Positions 1 to 10,500 of a stretch of 64,000 nt of DNA are shown in pieces. Below the pieces are notes generated by a model. It did not search any database, was not told the origin of the DNA, and was given only the letters and a program-made list of their open reading frames with translations. The stretch is from positions 1,612,001 through 1,676,000 of the forward strand of contig JBCAQO010000002.1 of the NCBI GenBank assembly GCA_039111635.1. The letters are read 5' to 3'. Made by a program: the position numbers and the translations under genes. Origin of the DNA: Heterobasidion occidentale (Eukaryota; Basidiomycota; Agaricomycetes; Russulales; Bondarzewiaceae). Position 1 is the stretch's first letter. Each line of letters opens with the position of its first letter.

Positions 1-83
1 CCGTAGTGGAGCCACCTAGCATGTGATGCTTGGACCATCGGTTAGACCGGCCGTGAAGGGCCCCAATTGGTCAAGTCATAACA
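1..83 (-). repeat. 3' LTR of element B (partial, cut by window start)
   Basis: On the minus strand the sequence starts TGTTATGACTTGACC at 83 and runs off the window. It matches the same end of the other B LTR copy (32252-32334) and the element A LTRs with few differences. Confidence 0.9.
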
Positions 84-97
84 TTACCCTCTTTCTA
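84..97 (-). other. Polypurine tract of element B
   Basis: Minus-strand purine run TAGAAAGAGGGTAA directly before the 3' LTR, where plus-strand DNA synthesis is primed in gypsy elements. The same run, with one base difference, precedes the 3' LTR of A (31391-31404). Confidence 0.75.
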
Positions 98-838
98 GGT
101 CCCAACTCCTGAGGGGACTACTCGCTTGAGCTTCATCGTCATTCCACATACAATTGCTTTCTGGCCGTTAAAATAGATTGGGATGCGTCTTCCCAATATG
201 GCTTCATTTTCTGGGGCGAAGACCGACCTACGTCGTTTACAACGCCTAGGAGTTTTCCGTCTCCGTTGAGCTGTTTGATCCAGGCTTTGGCAATATCGCC
301 ACAATATTGCGTCGCCCTCGGTGTTCTTCCTTCACCGTACGTTTTGTGTGAGTACACTCCTAGAGTCAATAGGCAGCTACTCGACCAGGGCTCCCTGGTA
401 GGTTTGATGAGCCAGTATTTTCTCTGGCGACGATGCAGAAAGGTGTCGTGTGAATGATTATGAGATGAAATAGAAACGCGTCTGTGGATGGGTGTGTGTC
501 GTGCTTCTTCAAAATGCCGAAGGCCATGCTTCAGTGTTTCCAGGATAGATCTTCATCTCCTTGATCTCCGGTATCGAGGGGGACTCCAGGTGTGTGGGTT
601 GATCGCTTTACTAAGGCTTAGGCCCACCAACCTATCAAGAATAGACATTTTCTTGACTTGTTTTGAGTCCGGCAAGACCCCTTTGAAGATCCCTAACTCT
701 GTCAGCCCCATACGGTGGCCCATCCTGGTTAGAGATTGAGTGTTCGTCCAGAGTTTGTTTTTCACAAGGGAGCGAGCATGTAGCAGCGCTCCGCGTATTG
801 AACACGAGGTAAGGTCTTTGAAGAATAGACTTTGAACC

Positions 839-863
839 CCATGGTCTCTTGAATAGACCATGG
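839..863 (-). other. Conserved hairpin in the 3' noncoding region of B
   Basis: CCATGGTCT and AGACCATGG form a perfect 9-bp stem around a 7-nt loop. Element A keeps a hairpin at the same place (30622-30645) despite an indel. Confidence 0.6.
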
Positions 864-912
864 TATCCACCTTGACGGTAATTATGCGGGGTCAGCGTAA
901 GGTATGTCCTGG

Positions 913-2492
913 TAGTTTAACGTCGTGCCGGACGTCCGTAGTTTTGCGTCTTTGCGGACGTCGGCTAGTTTATCCTTAAGTCATCGCAGACTGAGGCTAG
1001 TTTAAACCAAGGTCGTTGCGGACCTATCCATCTCCCAACGTAGGAGTACCTGTAAACAAGACAGCAGGCGTTTCTGCGCGCCGGAACATCCATCGGTGAT
1101 GCGCATAGGGCCGTAGACCAGTTCCTCCTTCTTGACAGGGTTCCCATTGAGGTAAGATGGTGACGGTTTATACTATATCAAACTGGATAACTTATAGAGT
1201 TGCGAGAATAGACTTTAAGGTCTATTTTGACACAACTCACATGGCCCTGTAGACAAAGGGCAGCTCAGTTTATCGTCATGAAGGACGGCAACTAGTTTAT
1301 AGTCATTGCGGACGTCTGCTATCGCCTGGCTTGAACCTCCCGAGCCTCGATAGATTTAATCCTCCGGGGTGAGGGTAGTTTAAGGTCATTTCGGACTATT
1401 GCAGCTGGAGGCGGTAATTCCAGCTCCAATATGATCCCTAGAATGAGGGATAATAGTTTATTGTCATTGCGGACTAGATCAACATCGTGGCATCAACAAT
1501 GATGTCAATCGACATCTCCTATGCCGAAAGGAGTGGTAGTTTAACGTCTTTGCGGACGCAGCAATGCCAAAACATATCTCATGTTTGGACACTGCTCACA
1601 ACCCTGTAATGAAAGGGTAATCCCAGTTTTAACGTCATGGAGGACGTCCGTAGTTTATAGTCTTTGCGGACGTAGCAAGCACGTGGCATGATCCCAGTTG
1701 CCTCTTGACTGGCCCTTGAAGCGGAATCCTTGCTTCGGACTTCAAGGGTAGAATGGGAGCGCCATGGAGTAGTCGCGGTCTTGTCGGATGACTGACAACC
1801 CGCTCCATGTCCCCAAACCCCTCGCACGGAATTGAACCATGTCGACCCCATATTCTTTTACTGTAGGGCGTATGGAATATGGAAGCGCCTCGACCTAGTC
1901 GGCAGGGTTCTGCAACAGTGGAGGCCCTCCTTTGCACCGTCCGCCAGAATACAACCACGCTCCAAGGGTCTTGGTAGCTTTAGCGTCGTTCCGGACGGTA
2001 ACTAGTTTATTGTCATTGCGGACCAAGCCTTCCGTAGTTTTACATCGTTGCGGATGTTATTTGTCCGTTTTGGTTACTAGTGGAGTGCGGCCACTATGTA
2101 CCTGCATCTTGATAAGGCCCCCTAATGTGGAAACGACCCTGTAAAACTGGAGATCCAAAGTGGGACGTCCAAACACCTGTCAGACCTTGACAGCGAGGTA
2201 TGGTCCACCGTTCCCCAATGGCGAACATGCAACACCATTTCCCACCAATATTCATGCATCATTCATGTACCAGTACCAAGGTTATGTTGTGAATCCTAAG
2301 GACCTCCTAATGCGGAAAGGGTCCTGTAAAACTGGGGATCCAAGCGGGACGCCCGATTCACTTGTCAGAATACCTCTTGACAAGGAGAGTGTTGAATGCT
2401 TGTCCTTGTCTTGAGACCGGAGGGCTGCAACGCAAATGGTCAGGTACTTCCCCTGCCTTCTTATCTTTTCACAGTTTAACGTCATGCAGGAC
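913..2492 (-). repeat. Dispersed 21-nt motif array of element B (15 copies)
   Basis: On the plus strand the motif reads TAGTTTA, two to seven variable bases, GTC-A/G/T-TTGCGGAC. Starts: 913, 939, 966, 998, 1267, 1293, 1376, 1454, 1537, 1625, 1651, 1975, 2003, 2035, 2473. Spacing is irregular (26 to about 440 bp) and the intervening sequence is unrelated from one interval to the next, so this is not a simple satellite. The homologous region of element A has the same array. Function unknown. Confidence 0.85.
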
Positions 2493-2593
2493 GTCCGTTC
2501 CGGCGTCCTGTGCGTGAAACCGGTACCTGTGGTGCGGAGGTTCCTTTCCTCTCCGTCACTGTCTAGTGACAAGGGGTTCCTCAACTCCCTTGC

Positions 2594-3270
2594 CTAATAT
2601 CCTCCACCAATGTCCCCGTAATCTCCGTATCCCTCGTCTGGCCTGTAGTAGGGGTCGATGTCGTCGTAGTTACCCCCTTCGACCTCATCCCATGCGTCTA
2701 ATTCTGCTCGAGTCCAGGCAGTAGTTCGCTCAGTCGGGCGCTGGCGGACTGGAGGTCTTCGACCAATGCGAGGATGCGTTCCTTTAGGTCGATTATCTCG
2801 AGGACGGTTTGGAGTCGGCGAATCTCTCGGTTGAGTTCTTCTAGGACTGCTTCGCCTGGGCTGGAGGGTTGTCCTTGCCCTCTGGCTCCCTCGTCCCTCG
2901 TTCCTTCGGTACCTTGGAGGATGTTCCTCATTGCTGCCTCCGGCATCCTGCCCGGTGGATTGTCCTGTCGATGCGGGAGGAAGGGTCTCTCGATCCCTTC
3001 ATGCCTGTCGTTGAACCGTGGTCCAGATGTACTCTGTCTGGACGGTTGCGTCTCGGTTACTTGTAGCCGGTATCGTTCTACTGGCTTCGCCGTTCCATGG
3101 TTGGACGCGGAATGGGTCAATCCGAACGGGATGGGTGTGGGAGGAGTGTATTGTATCGGCGCGCGAGATGAGGGCGGGTAGGAGCTCCAAATTGATGAAG
3201 GAGGAGAACTCGTCCGGGTGAATGAGTAAGGCGTAAGCCCCATTATTTCCTCGGGCATACCAGGAGGCGG
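2594..3270 (-). pseudogene. Element B post-pol ORF, C-terminal part (downstream of element C insertion)
   Basis: Continuation of the ORF begun at 15180. Two overlapping frames resemble those of element A. One ends at 2594 with an Asp/Tyr/Gly-rich tail (ending GDYGDIGGGY in A), but in B is cut by TGA at 2999-3001 where A has CGA. The other is open from about 3258 to 2698 and ends in a leucine-rich amphipathic helix (VLEELNREIRRLQ onward) with heptad spacing, likely a coiled coil. I know no family for it. The break at 3270/14474 is the insertion of element C. Confidence 0.65.
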
Positions 3271-4340
3271 TGATACGCTAGAGGTGGCACAACACTAAAA
3301 CAACCTCTAATGCAGGGGTGCTGGAGCTAGTATCTAATACACAAGGAATTGTTAGTGATGACTTTAGAAATTGAAGGCGTACTGAGAAGCAACGGGGAGT
3401 GTGAGATTATAGCGCCCGAACGGTTTCGGGACTGCACCGAACACCGACCGAACGTTCGGTCGGTTGTGTCGGGGATTCGGTCGGTAACGAGAAGGTAGTG
3501 TCGCGACCGACAACTACGTGCTTCAAGAGCCACACGGGACTCTGACAATATACGAGGGAGGACGGGGTTACGAGCGAAGAGGACGAGTACGAACGCGAAT
3601 GAGGCCGAACGACGAGGATGACAAGTTTTCGGAAGTCCGACGAAGACGATTTCGATGGTTGCGACGAGTGCGGATGAGCTCTGAACTTGGGGTGCGAAAG
3701 CTGGTTTAATTCCAGAGTTGTATGTAGGTTTTTATAGTAAACAGAGCCCTAAGTAAGATATTGAAACAAGAAATGAGAGTAGAGGTCGACTGGGCGCCAA
3801 GCTCTAGCGAACAGAGAAGATAAGAAGGTAGGTGAGATGTCCATATGGGTTTCCGAAGGTGATAAGGTAAAAGTTAATCAGCGATGGCGAAATCCCGACC
3901 GTTCGGGATCCGTCGCGGCGAGCGTAGGTAGCAGGAACAGGCGTGAAGAACCAAAGAAAATAGGTAGGAAGTATCGTACGACCAGGGTGGCCAAGTTATG
4001 GTGCAAGATCACATTTGACCGACCATGTGTGGAAGTCGGGAGATAAGCGATAAGGGAGCGACCGACTCACGGGAGCATACATCGGCCGACCGGAATACTG
4101 GCCGATCTCGTAAACACCTATTGTAACACTCCTGTGCGGTTACGGTAAGTATGTGAAGTGTAAGCGAACTGACCCAAGTGCTGCCGAACGTCCTTCGGTG
4201 GCTTGCGGTCTGTCGGGGGTAGGGATCCGACCGTGTTCGGTGCGAGTCGGGCGTCTTCGGTATTGTATAGCGCTGTTCGGTATCTCCCCAAAGCTTCCCA
4301 AATACCTCCCTCGGACCCTAGCGCGGGTGCATGCTCATCA
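3271..4340 (-). repeat. 3' LTR of element C (1070 bp)
   Basis: Plus strand begins TGATACGCTAGAGG and ends GCATGCTCATCA, so the ends are TG...CA on the minus strand. It lacks a 13-15 nt stretch near the start that the right LTR has, and differs by many single-base indels. A palindrome lies at 3443-3464. On the minus strand TATAAAA (about 3730-3740) is a candidate TATA box. Confidence 0.93.
3443..3464. promoter_or_regulatory. 22-bp perfect palindrome in the LTR of element C
   Basis: ACCGACCGAAC followed by its exact reverse complement GTTCGGTCGGT. The same palindrome is at 13583-13604 in the other LTR. It lies in a cluster of TCGG/CCGA words. Inverted CCG/CGG triplets are the type of site Zn2Cys6 proteins bind; a regulatory role is inference. 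Confidence 0.5.
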
Positions 4341-4380
4341 TATCCTCCCTACTGAATTCCTGACTGTCCTCAGTCAGTGT
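4341..4380 (-). other. Polypurine tract and hairpin next to the 3' LTR of element C (outer copy)
   Basis: Minus strand reads CAGTAGGGAGGATA directly before the 3' LTR, a polypurine tract. Adjoining it (4360-4377) is a 7-bp hairpin, CTGACTG-TCCT-CAGTCAG. A second copy of the cassette lies at 6941-6983. Confidence 0.7.
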
Positions 4381-4849
4381 TGGTGGCTATGAGTTGGAGC
4401 GGAAAATGTGGCGTGGAAAATGGAGAGGAGGCGTGGATGTGGGAAGAGTCGGAAAAAAGCGATGGCGTGAAAGAATAGCTGTGGCGTGGAAAATGGAGCG
4501 GAGGCGTGGGAGATGTGGCTGTGGTGAATAATCGGCAAAAATATAGTTAGAAAGGACCGGGTCGGCGTGCAAGAGAGACCGGGGCTGAGTCGGCAAAGTC
4601 CTGTGGGTGTGGCAACTGATTAGGTGAGGAAGTGGCTGAGACCTAGAGTGCCCCAACTGGACGCTGGTGTGAGAGCGTGTCGGCAAAGAGCGGTGGCGCG
4701 TATCGCGGTCTGTGCCGAGCGCAGTGGCACGGGGCTTTGTCAGGTGACCATCATCACCTGCCGATCGTTGATTCTCCAGCGACTAAGTCACTCATCGCCA
4801 CCCTCCTGCCGCTTCATCTCCTCGTCCGAACCCTTTCGGCCTTCCCAAC
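4381..4849 (+). promoter_or_regulatory. Upstream region of the antisense gene of element C
   Basis: No coding feature is apparent. A repeat unit TGGCGTGGAAAATGGAG occurs near 4410 and again near 4483. The promoter of the plus-strand gene at 4850 should lie here, but I see no clear TATA box. Pyrimidine-rich sequence precedes the ATG, as is common in fungal promoters. Confidence 0.35.
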
Positions 4850-6524
4850 ATGTCCTCCATCATTTCTGTCCTCAAAACCAAGCTCGGGGAGTACATGCTC
4901 TCCCTTCCCGACGGCGCCGCCGAGTACGAGGATTACGAGGCCTGGGCGCAGGGGTTCGCCAAACGAGTGGTAAGTCGGCCTTTTTCGTTTGTTGCTGCTG
5001 GCTGCTGACGTCTTTTCAGGCTGTTTTCGACCGTTCGGCGCGTGGGCAAGACGTGCCCGAACTCGCCGCCTGGATCGCCGAGGCCGAGCGTGGCCTCGAT
5101 CATATGGCCACGGACGACTGGCTGTCTGGGGAACGCGTATTCTGCCGCAGCGAGCGGTCCACTTTGCGACACAGCAACAGCGACAAGCGGCCGAAGCCCA
5201 GGCCCTGGAGGAGGAAACGGCACGGGTCGCTATTGCCGAACGCGAGGCTGAGGCGGCTGAGGTGGCGCGGGCTGCTGCAGCTCTGCGTGTGGCCGAAGAT
5301 GATCGTCAGCGGCGCTGGGAAGCTGTGGTAGGCGCCATGTTCGATGGGTCGCTCGATCCTGAAGAAGGTGAGCGTCAGCTGGCCGAACTGGAGGCCGAAC
5401 CCGTGGTCCCTCCCCTTCTTTTCCTTCCTTCTCCCTCCCCCAATCCTGCTCCCTCTCCCAATCCTGCTCCCTCTCCCAATCCTGCTCCCTCTTCCCCTCG
5501 TCCCGTGCCTTCTGCCGACGCCGACCTGGTCTCAACAACCGCGGCTATGGATCGGATGAGTGTGGACCCGACCGCTCCGATCGCCCCGACCGATTCGAAA
5601 GGGAAGCACGCTGCCGCTGTCATCGTCGAGTTCGCTCGCCAGCAGACTCCATCTCTGGGTCGGGTGATCGTCCCCCTCGGTCCTGGAACGGGCCGCATGT
5701 CGACTGTTCGGTCGCCCGTGGAGCGGAACGGTGCCGGGAAGATGATGCAGGATCCCCCGGACTTGATGCCTGGTGACGTGCTCGTAAGTCCCCTCCCTTT
5801 TGCCGCCTCTCTTGCTTGCTGATCCTTCCTCTTCCAGGCCGATTACGCCTGCCAAAGGTGCGCCACCGAGTTTACCACAGTGGCCTTTCGGTGCTACACG
5901 AGGTCCGGCCAAGTTTCTTGTACGAAGTGCTCCAAGGAGCAGAAAGGTTGCAGCTTCCAGCCCGGGTGGATGCCGAAGGACAAGGGAAAGTCGAAGGGGA
6001 AAGGGAAGTCGAAAGCGAAGGCGGCCGAAAAGTCGGGGGAGCCAGAACCATCGCGCCCGACTAAGAAGCGTAAGGTCGAGGTACTTATCCCCGCACGACC
6101 TGTCGGCGAGAGTATCGCGCGGACCAAAGGTGAGTAATTGATCGGTCATTGCTGAGGTGTGAGCTCATCGTGTTGTTTAGCTGTTCGGGCTCGGAAGCCA
6201 GTCCAGCGTCTCCCAACCACCACTCGCACTATCCTAGCCCCTTCCCGTCCCCGCTCTTCTGCTGTCCCCGCTGTGTCCGACTCATCTCGCCTTTCTCCCG
6301 TTGTTGCGCAAGGCATCGCGTCGGAGCTTCGGTATCGCATTGCTGTGGCCGAAGGTACGCGTTCCTCTCTGGCGCGTTCGATCGCGATGTGGCAGGGTGA
6401 GTTGGAGGTTCTTGAGGCGCGTTCGGGCGGATCGGCGGTTTCGGATGTGTTGCTGGTGGAAGGCTCGTCGGATGCCGAGGATTCGGACATGTCTGTGCTG
6501 GGCGACTTCGTCCCTGATGAGTAG
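4850..6524 (+). CDS. Antisense spliced gene of element C: Zn2Cys6-like, nuclear-targeted protein (frameshifted)
   Basis: Four exons: 4850-4969, 5020-5783, 5838-6129, 6181-6524; introns of 50, 54 and 51 nt start GTAAGT or GTGAGT and end CAG or TAG. Exon junctions keep frame, but exon 2 changes frame near 5140-5170, so a one-base indel or unseen microintron is present; about 506 residues otherwise. Order: short acidic N-terminus, Ala/Glu-rich helix (likely coiled coil, about 85-155), Pro-rich PNPAPS repeats, cysteine cluster C-x2-C-x10-C-x8-C-x2-C-x6-C (about 299-332), Lys/Gly/Ser-rich linker, NLS PTKKRKV (about 366-372), helix, and acidic C-terminal tail. The cluster resembles Zn2Cys6 fungal regulators with altered spacing. 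It lies opposite to pol, between pol and the 3' LTR. A DNA- or RNA-binding role is inferred; no family recognised. Confidence 0.7.
5441..5494 (+). repeat. 18-bp minisatellite, three copies, coding for PNPAPS repeats
   Basis: CAATCCTGCTCCCTCTCC repeated three times in tandem, in frame in exon 2 of the antisense gene. Confidence 0.85.
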
Positions 6525-6940
6525 ACTAGTTTCCAGGTGTCTGTAGTATAGTGAAATGTAACCTAAATAGTGCAAGGACTGTCCTGAGCTGAATGAAACG
6601 TTCGGCGAAGACTAGAGGTGTCGTTCGGGAAATTGGTCGGCGAAATGACTGTGTTATGAATGTATTTGTAAGCGAAGCGTTCGGCAGAAATGCAGAAAAT
6701 AAATTGGAATATTTAGGGGAAGCCTCAGTATGTCATCACAGGCATAAAACCCTATGGTTTTGCGCAAATCGGAAGAAGTCTTCAATGCGGCTTGTTACTT
6801 GAAGGAGCGATGGGGAAAATGAGAGCCGACTATTCGGTCGGCGATCGGTCGGTGGCAAAAGTACTAAGAGATGTGGAAATGATTGGGCGTCAGTCCATGT
6901 TTGTGACAAATAAACGAGGATAAGGAATGGGTATATCTGT
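6525..6940 (+). other. 3' untranslated region of the antisense gene
   Basis: Follows the TAG at 6522-6524 and contains no supported ORF. Its AT content is higher than that of the gene. AATAAA at about 6698-6703 is a candidate polyadenylation signal on the plus strand. Confidence 0.4.
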
Positions 6941-6983
6941 GAATCCTCCTCCCTACTGAAATCGTGACTGTCCCCAGTCACCG
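6941..6983 (-). other. Polypurine/hairpin cassette of element C (inner copy)
   Basis: About 36 bp resembling 4341-4380: a purine run on the minus strand (TTCAGTAGGGAGGAGGATTC) and a 7-bp hairpin at 6964-6981, GTGACTG-TCCC-CAGTCAC. The outermost base pair differs from the outer copy (C-G against G-C) on both sides of the stem, a compensatory change. It lies just downstream of the pol stop on the minus strand. Confidence 0.65.
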
Positions 6984-7015
6984 ACCGAAGAGAGCGAAGG
7001 GTGGGAGGGTGGGAA

Positions 7016-7513
7016 CTAGTCGGAGGTCACCGAAGCCGCGTCGTCGTCTTCTGCTGATCGGATGGAGCTGGTGTCGGTATCCTCTTCGTCGGCATTGTCG
7101 GCCTCCGCATCGTCGTCGCTCGATCGGGATTCTTCCATGGCCCGAAGGCGTGCCTGTGAGATGTCGAGGAGGGCTTCAAGGTCGGCGAGCTTCAGCGACC
7201 TGCGAGCAAAGTAAGGAATAATGCGGAATGCTGCCACTGGCCGATCAAAGACCGATCCGTCAAGTTCGGCCAAAATATACGCTCCCCCTCGGTTCCTAGA
7301 AATCACCAGCAATGGTCCCAAGTACCGTGGTCGCATCTTCCGATTGAGCGCCTTTTCTATGGCTGTGTTGCGCATCAGGACCAGCGAGCCTCGGTGGAAA
7401 TTGAAGTCGCGAAGGGTGGCCGAATGCTGCTGTTCAAATCGGATGGCGGCCTGGACTCGGGCGCCGACTACCGAGCTGCGAAGGTGGGCGAGGTCCGATC
7501 GGCGTTTCTGCAA
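7016..7513 (-). CDS. pol: Element C integrase C-terminal region (separated from pol by a frameshift)
   Basis: Continues integrase in another frame: a basic segment (QKRRSDLAHLRSSVVGARVQ) followed by the C-terminal fold common to gypsy integrases (MRPRYLGPLLVISR, GAYILAELDG, RIIPYFAR), then an Asp/Glu/Ser-rich acidic tail ending at 7016. The open frame extends upstream of its first ATG to about 7560, overlapping the end of the main pol ORF, so the join requires a one-base shift around 7555-7575. No chromodomain is visible, unlike elements A, B and D. Confidence 0.8.
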   Translation of the reverse strand: MQKRRSDLAHLRSSVVGARVQAAIRFEQQHSATLRDFNFHRGSLVLMRNTAIEKALNRKMRPRYLGPLLVISRNRGGAYILAELDGSVFDRPVAAFRIIPYFARRSLKLADLEALLDISQARLRAMEESRSSDDDAEADNADEEDTDTSSIRSAEDDDAASVTSD

Positions 7514-10500
7514 AGCGATGGCACGTCGAGCAATGAGGTCGGTGGTGCTGAGGGTTGTGGTCGGGGTGGTAGAAGATAGGTGGCTTCGGCAATGTCGAGT
7601 GGCAGGAGGGGATGGGTGCCGGTAGCTGCGAAATATGGGGAACAGCCCATTCGACGCCGAACAGTAATGCGATCAGCCCAGAATACGAAATGAGCTGCAC
7701 GATTCCACTTGGCCTGGTCTCCATCCACGGCCTTGAACAGAGCCTGCCGAACATCAAAGTGAGGTCGTTCGGCGATGCCGTTGGCGCGGGAATTGTAGCC
7801 CGAAATGCGGATGTGCCGAACGTGGTACTTCTTTGCTAGCTGGTCGAGCGCCTTGACGAATGCTGGTCCATTGTCGGAGACGATCTCTACCAGTGTTCCC
7901 CACCGGCACAGGATATCCTCGAATATCCAGTCGGCAAGAGCTGAGCTTGTTTCGCGTCGCAGCATGCGGAATTCGGGGTAGTGTGATACCGAACAGCGAC
8001 CTTGCACGAGATACTTGAAACCGCCGGCGGTCGGCATGTGCATGGTGTCCATATACATCTTCGCGAAGAGTGGTGCAGGCGTAGCGACGGTCGGGGGAAT
8101 GAGGACGTTGCGAGTCTGGCGAATCTGGCAAAGGTGACATGTCCGAACAAACCAGGAAATATCTTGCCTCATGTGCGGCCACCAGAAGCGTTCGGCGACC
8201 AAGGCGGTCGTGGCGTAGAAGCCCTTGTGAGCAACGTCGTCGTGAGCGGCAGTGAGAATTGTGATCCGACTAGAGGGGGCTGCAACGATCTTGTGTCGAC
8301 CGTGCGAGTCTTTTCTCCATAGCTTGTCGGCTGTGATGAAGAACTCAGTGCAATATCGCAGAAAAGTCGCATATTCGGAGTCGGAGAGAGAAGGGGGCCG
8401 AACCAATGTTCGGTGCCAGTCGCGGACCAACCAAAGGCGTTCTTCGGCTTCCAAAGCTTTTTGCGATCTTGGGATATCTGCATAGTCGATGGTCGGGCCT
8501 TCGTCGTCGGACTCGGTATCGGTCGGGAGGTCGCCTATGAGTGAGGAGGTGAAGATGGCGGTTGTCGAGGTTGAGATGGAGGTGGGGAACGTGTTGTTGA
8601 TCTGATGGAGGAAGCCGTAGAGATTGTCGATCCAGTCGTCAAAGTCGTCTTCGGGTTCGGGTCGATCGGAGGGTTGTGGTGGTCGTCGGGAGAGGCCATC
8701 GGGGCCGTGAGAGGTGCCGGGGACGTGGACAAGTGTGAAATGGAAGGTGAGGATGGAGACGATCCACCGATTGATGCTAGCGCTGGGTTCGAGATCCGGG
8801 TTAGTGAGCATGCCCTTGATGTAGCGTGCGTCTACTTCGACTATCAGGTTCCGAACGCCGATGAGGTACATTTTGAGCGATCGGAGGGCGCGGAAGAGTC
8901 CGTAGAGTTCGAGCTTGGGTTGGGAGAATCGCGATTCGCGGTCGTTAAGGGTGATGGAACCGAATCGGGCATAGTACCGAACCCGCGGATTGTCGAGTGC
9001 GCATTGACAGAGGTGGAAGCCGACCGCGATTTGTGAGGTATCGACGGCCAGGATGACGTTGGCCGCCGAACTATAGTCGATCGGCCGAAGGGCTGGCGAT
9101 TCGAGAAGCGCCGACCGGAGGTCGTCCTGGGCCGCTATCTGGTCTGGGCCGAACACGAATGGAAAATCTTTGCGCGTTAACATAGTCAGTGCATGCGCCC
9201 TGTGTGCAAAATTCCGAATGAAGATCCGAACGACACCGATTGTCCCCAAAAATGCCCGAACGTCAGAGAGATCCCTGCAAGGTCCCCACTTCATAATTGA
9301 CTCTACCCTAGACTCGTCGGGTAATCGTCCTTCATACGTGCACCGATGGCCGACCACCGTGATTTCGGCTGCGCAGAGTGTCGCCTTGTGTCCCGAAAAG
9401 GTCCCTCCGCTATACTTCATCCGCTGAACCACTCGATTGAGGCCTTGAAAGTGTTCCCACACAAACCGTCGTATGCCGGGGTTGTCGGGATGCGTCTCGA
9501 AGCCTCCGTTCGGAAGTTCGTATCGGGTCGGCGGGCCCCGAATCGGAACGTCGTCGATGAAAGGAATGGTGGTGTCTGGGATCTCTGGCTGGAGGATGTG
9601 GGTGACGTCGTCGTGGAAGATCGGGACCGAATTTGTCCATCCCATGGGCAGGGTGACGAGTCGGTGGGCGCCGAATGGGGTCTGGAATGTGGTGAAGTCG
9701 CGAGATGATTCGGCTAGCCCTCGTTCGTCATAGCCGACATAGAGATCCAGAATGCCGCCGCAAGCGCGAGCTGCAAACTGTTCAGCGATCTGATCGGTAT
9801 ATGGGGGCACACCTGAATGCTGGATGGTGACGGCGTTCAGGGGTTCGAGGCTGTGAACGATTCGGAGTTTGGTGCCAGTGGAGGTGCTATTTGTCTTCTT
9901 GACGACCGTAAACCAGCGCGATCGGTAGGACGAATTCGACGGCTCATAGACTCCAGCGGCGATCTTGGTTTTGATAAGTCGGCACACTTCGTCGTAGATG
10001 CCTGGTGGAATCGGAATGTTGCGTTGAACCCAGGGCTTGTGTTCGACCACCGGCATATTGACTGGAGGAAAGAATTCCTCGCGGAAACGTCCGCGTTCCG
10101 AATCGTCCCAGGCGAATCCCATCTCTTGTAGACACATGAAATGGTGCATGAGCTGTCGTTCGGCCGGCCAAAGAAAGTCGTCTGAGTGGACTTTATCGAT
10201 GAGGTCACGTCGTTCGGCTGTGTATCTTCCGGTCGGCGTGAAGGGTGGCGGGTTCGGTGTCAGCGTCGGAAGGGTAGCGAGAGGGTCACCAAGGATGTTC
10301 CGAACGATTCGGAACTTTTCGGGGAGGTCGGCCAAGACTGGTCGTGTTTTCTGTGCGACCGGTTTGTACTTGCGCTTGGCGGCGAAGATGGCGACCGGGT
10401 CGGCGATATTAGTGGAATGGAAAGAACCGGGGACGACTAAGGAAAATAAAGACGACATATCGGAATCGAGATTGTTTTTGAGATGATTTTCGGGCCCCAA

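Larger units (their letters stand above)
98..2593 (-). other. 3' noncoding region of element B
   Basis: About 2.5 kb between the post-pol ORF stop and the polypurine tract. No convincing ORF: the longer open frames here match element A because the DNA is nearly identical, not because a frame is favoured. It contains the 21-nt motif array (913-2492), a hairpin (839-863), and two copies of another unit (about 2130-2168 and 2312-2356) reading GGATC-x-CCAGTTTTACAGGG on the minus strand. Confidence 0.8.

Noticed and set aside
2774..3221. Plus-strand ORFs of 65-135 codons over the B post-pol region
   Set aside because: They are opposite-strand shadows of the minus-strand ORF, with low-complexity composition and no conserved counterpart architecture in A.
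3327..3548. 73-codon ORF present in both C LTRs (also 13467-13688) and in solo LTRs
   Set aside because: It lies in LTR regulatory sequence; the identical copy simply reflects LTR duplication, and it is broken in older copies.
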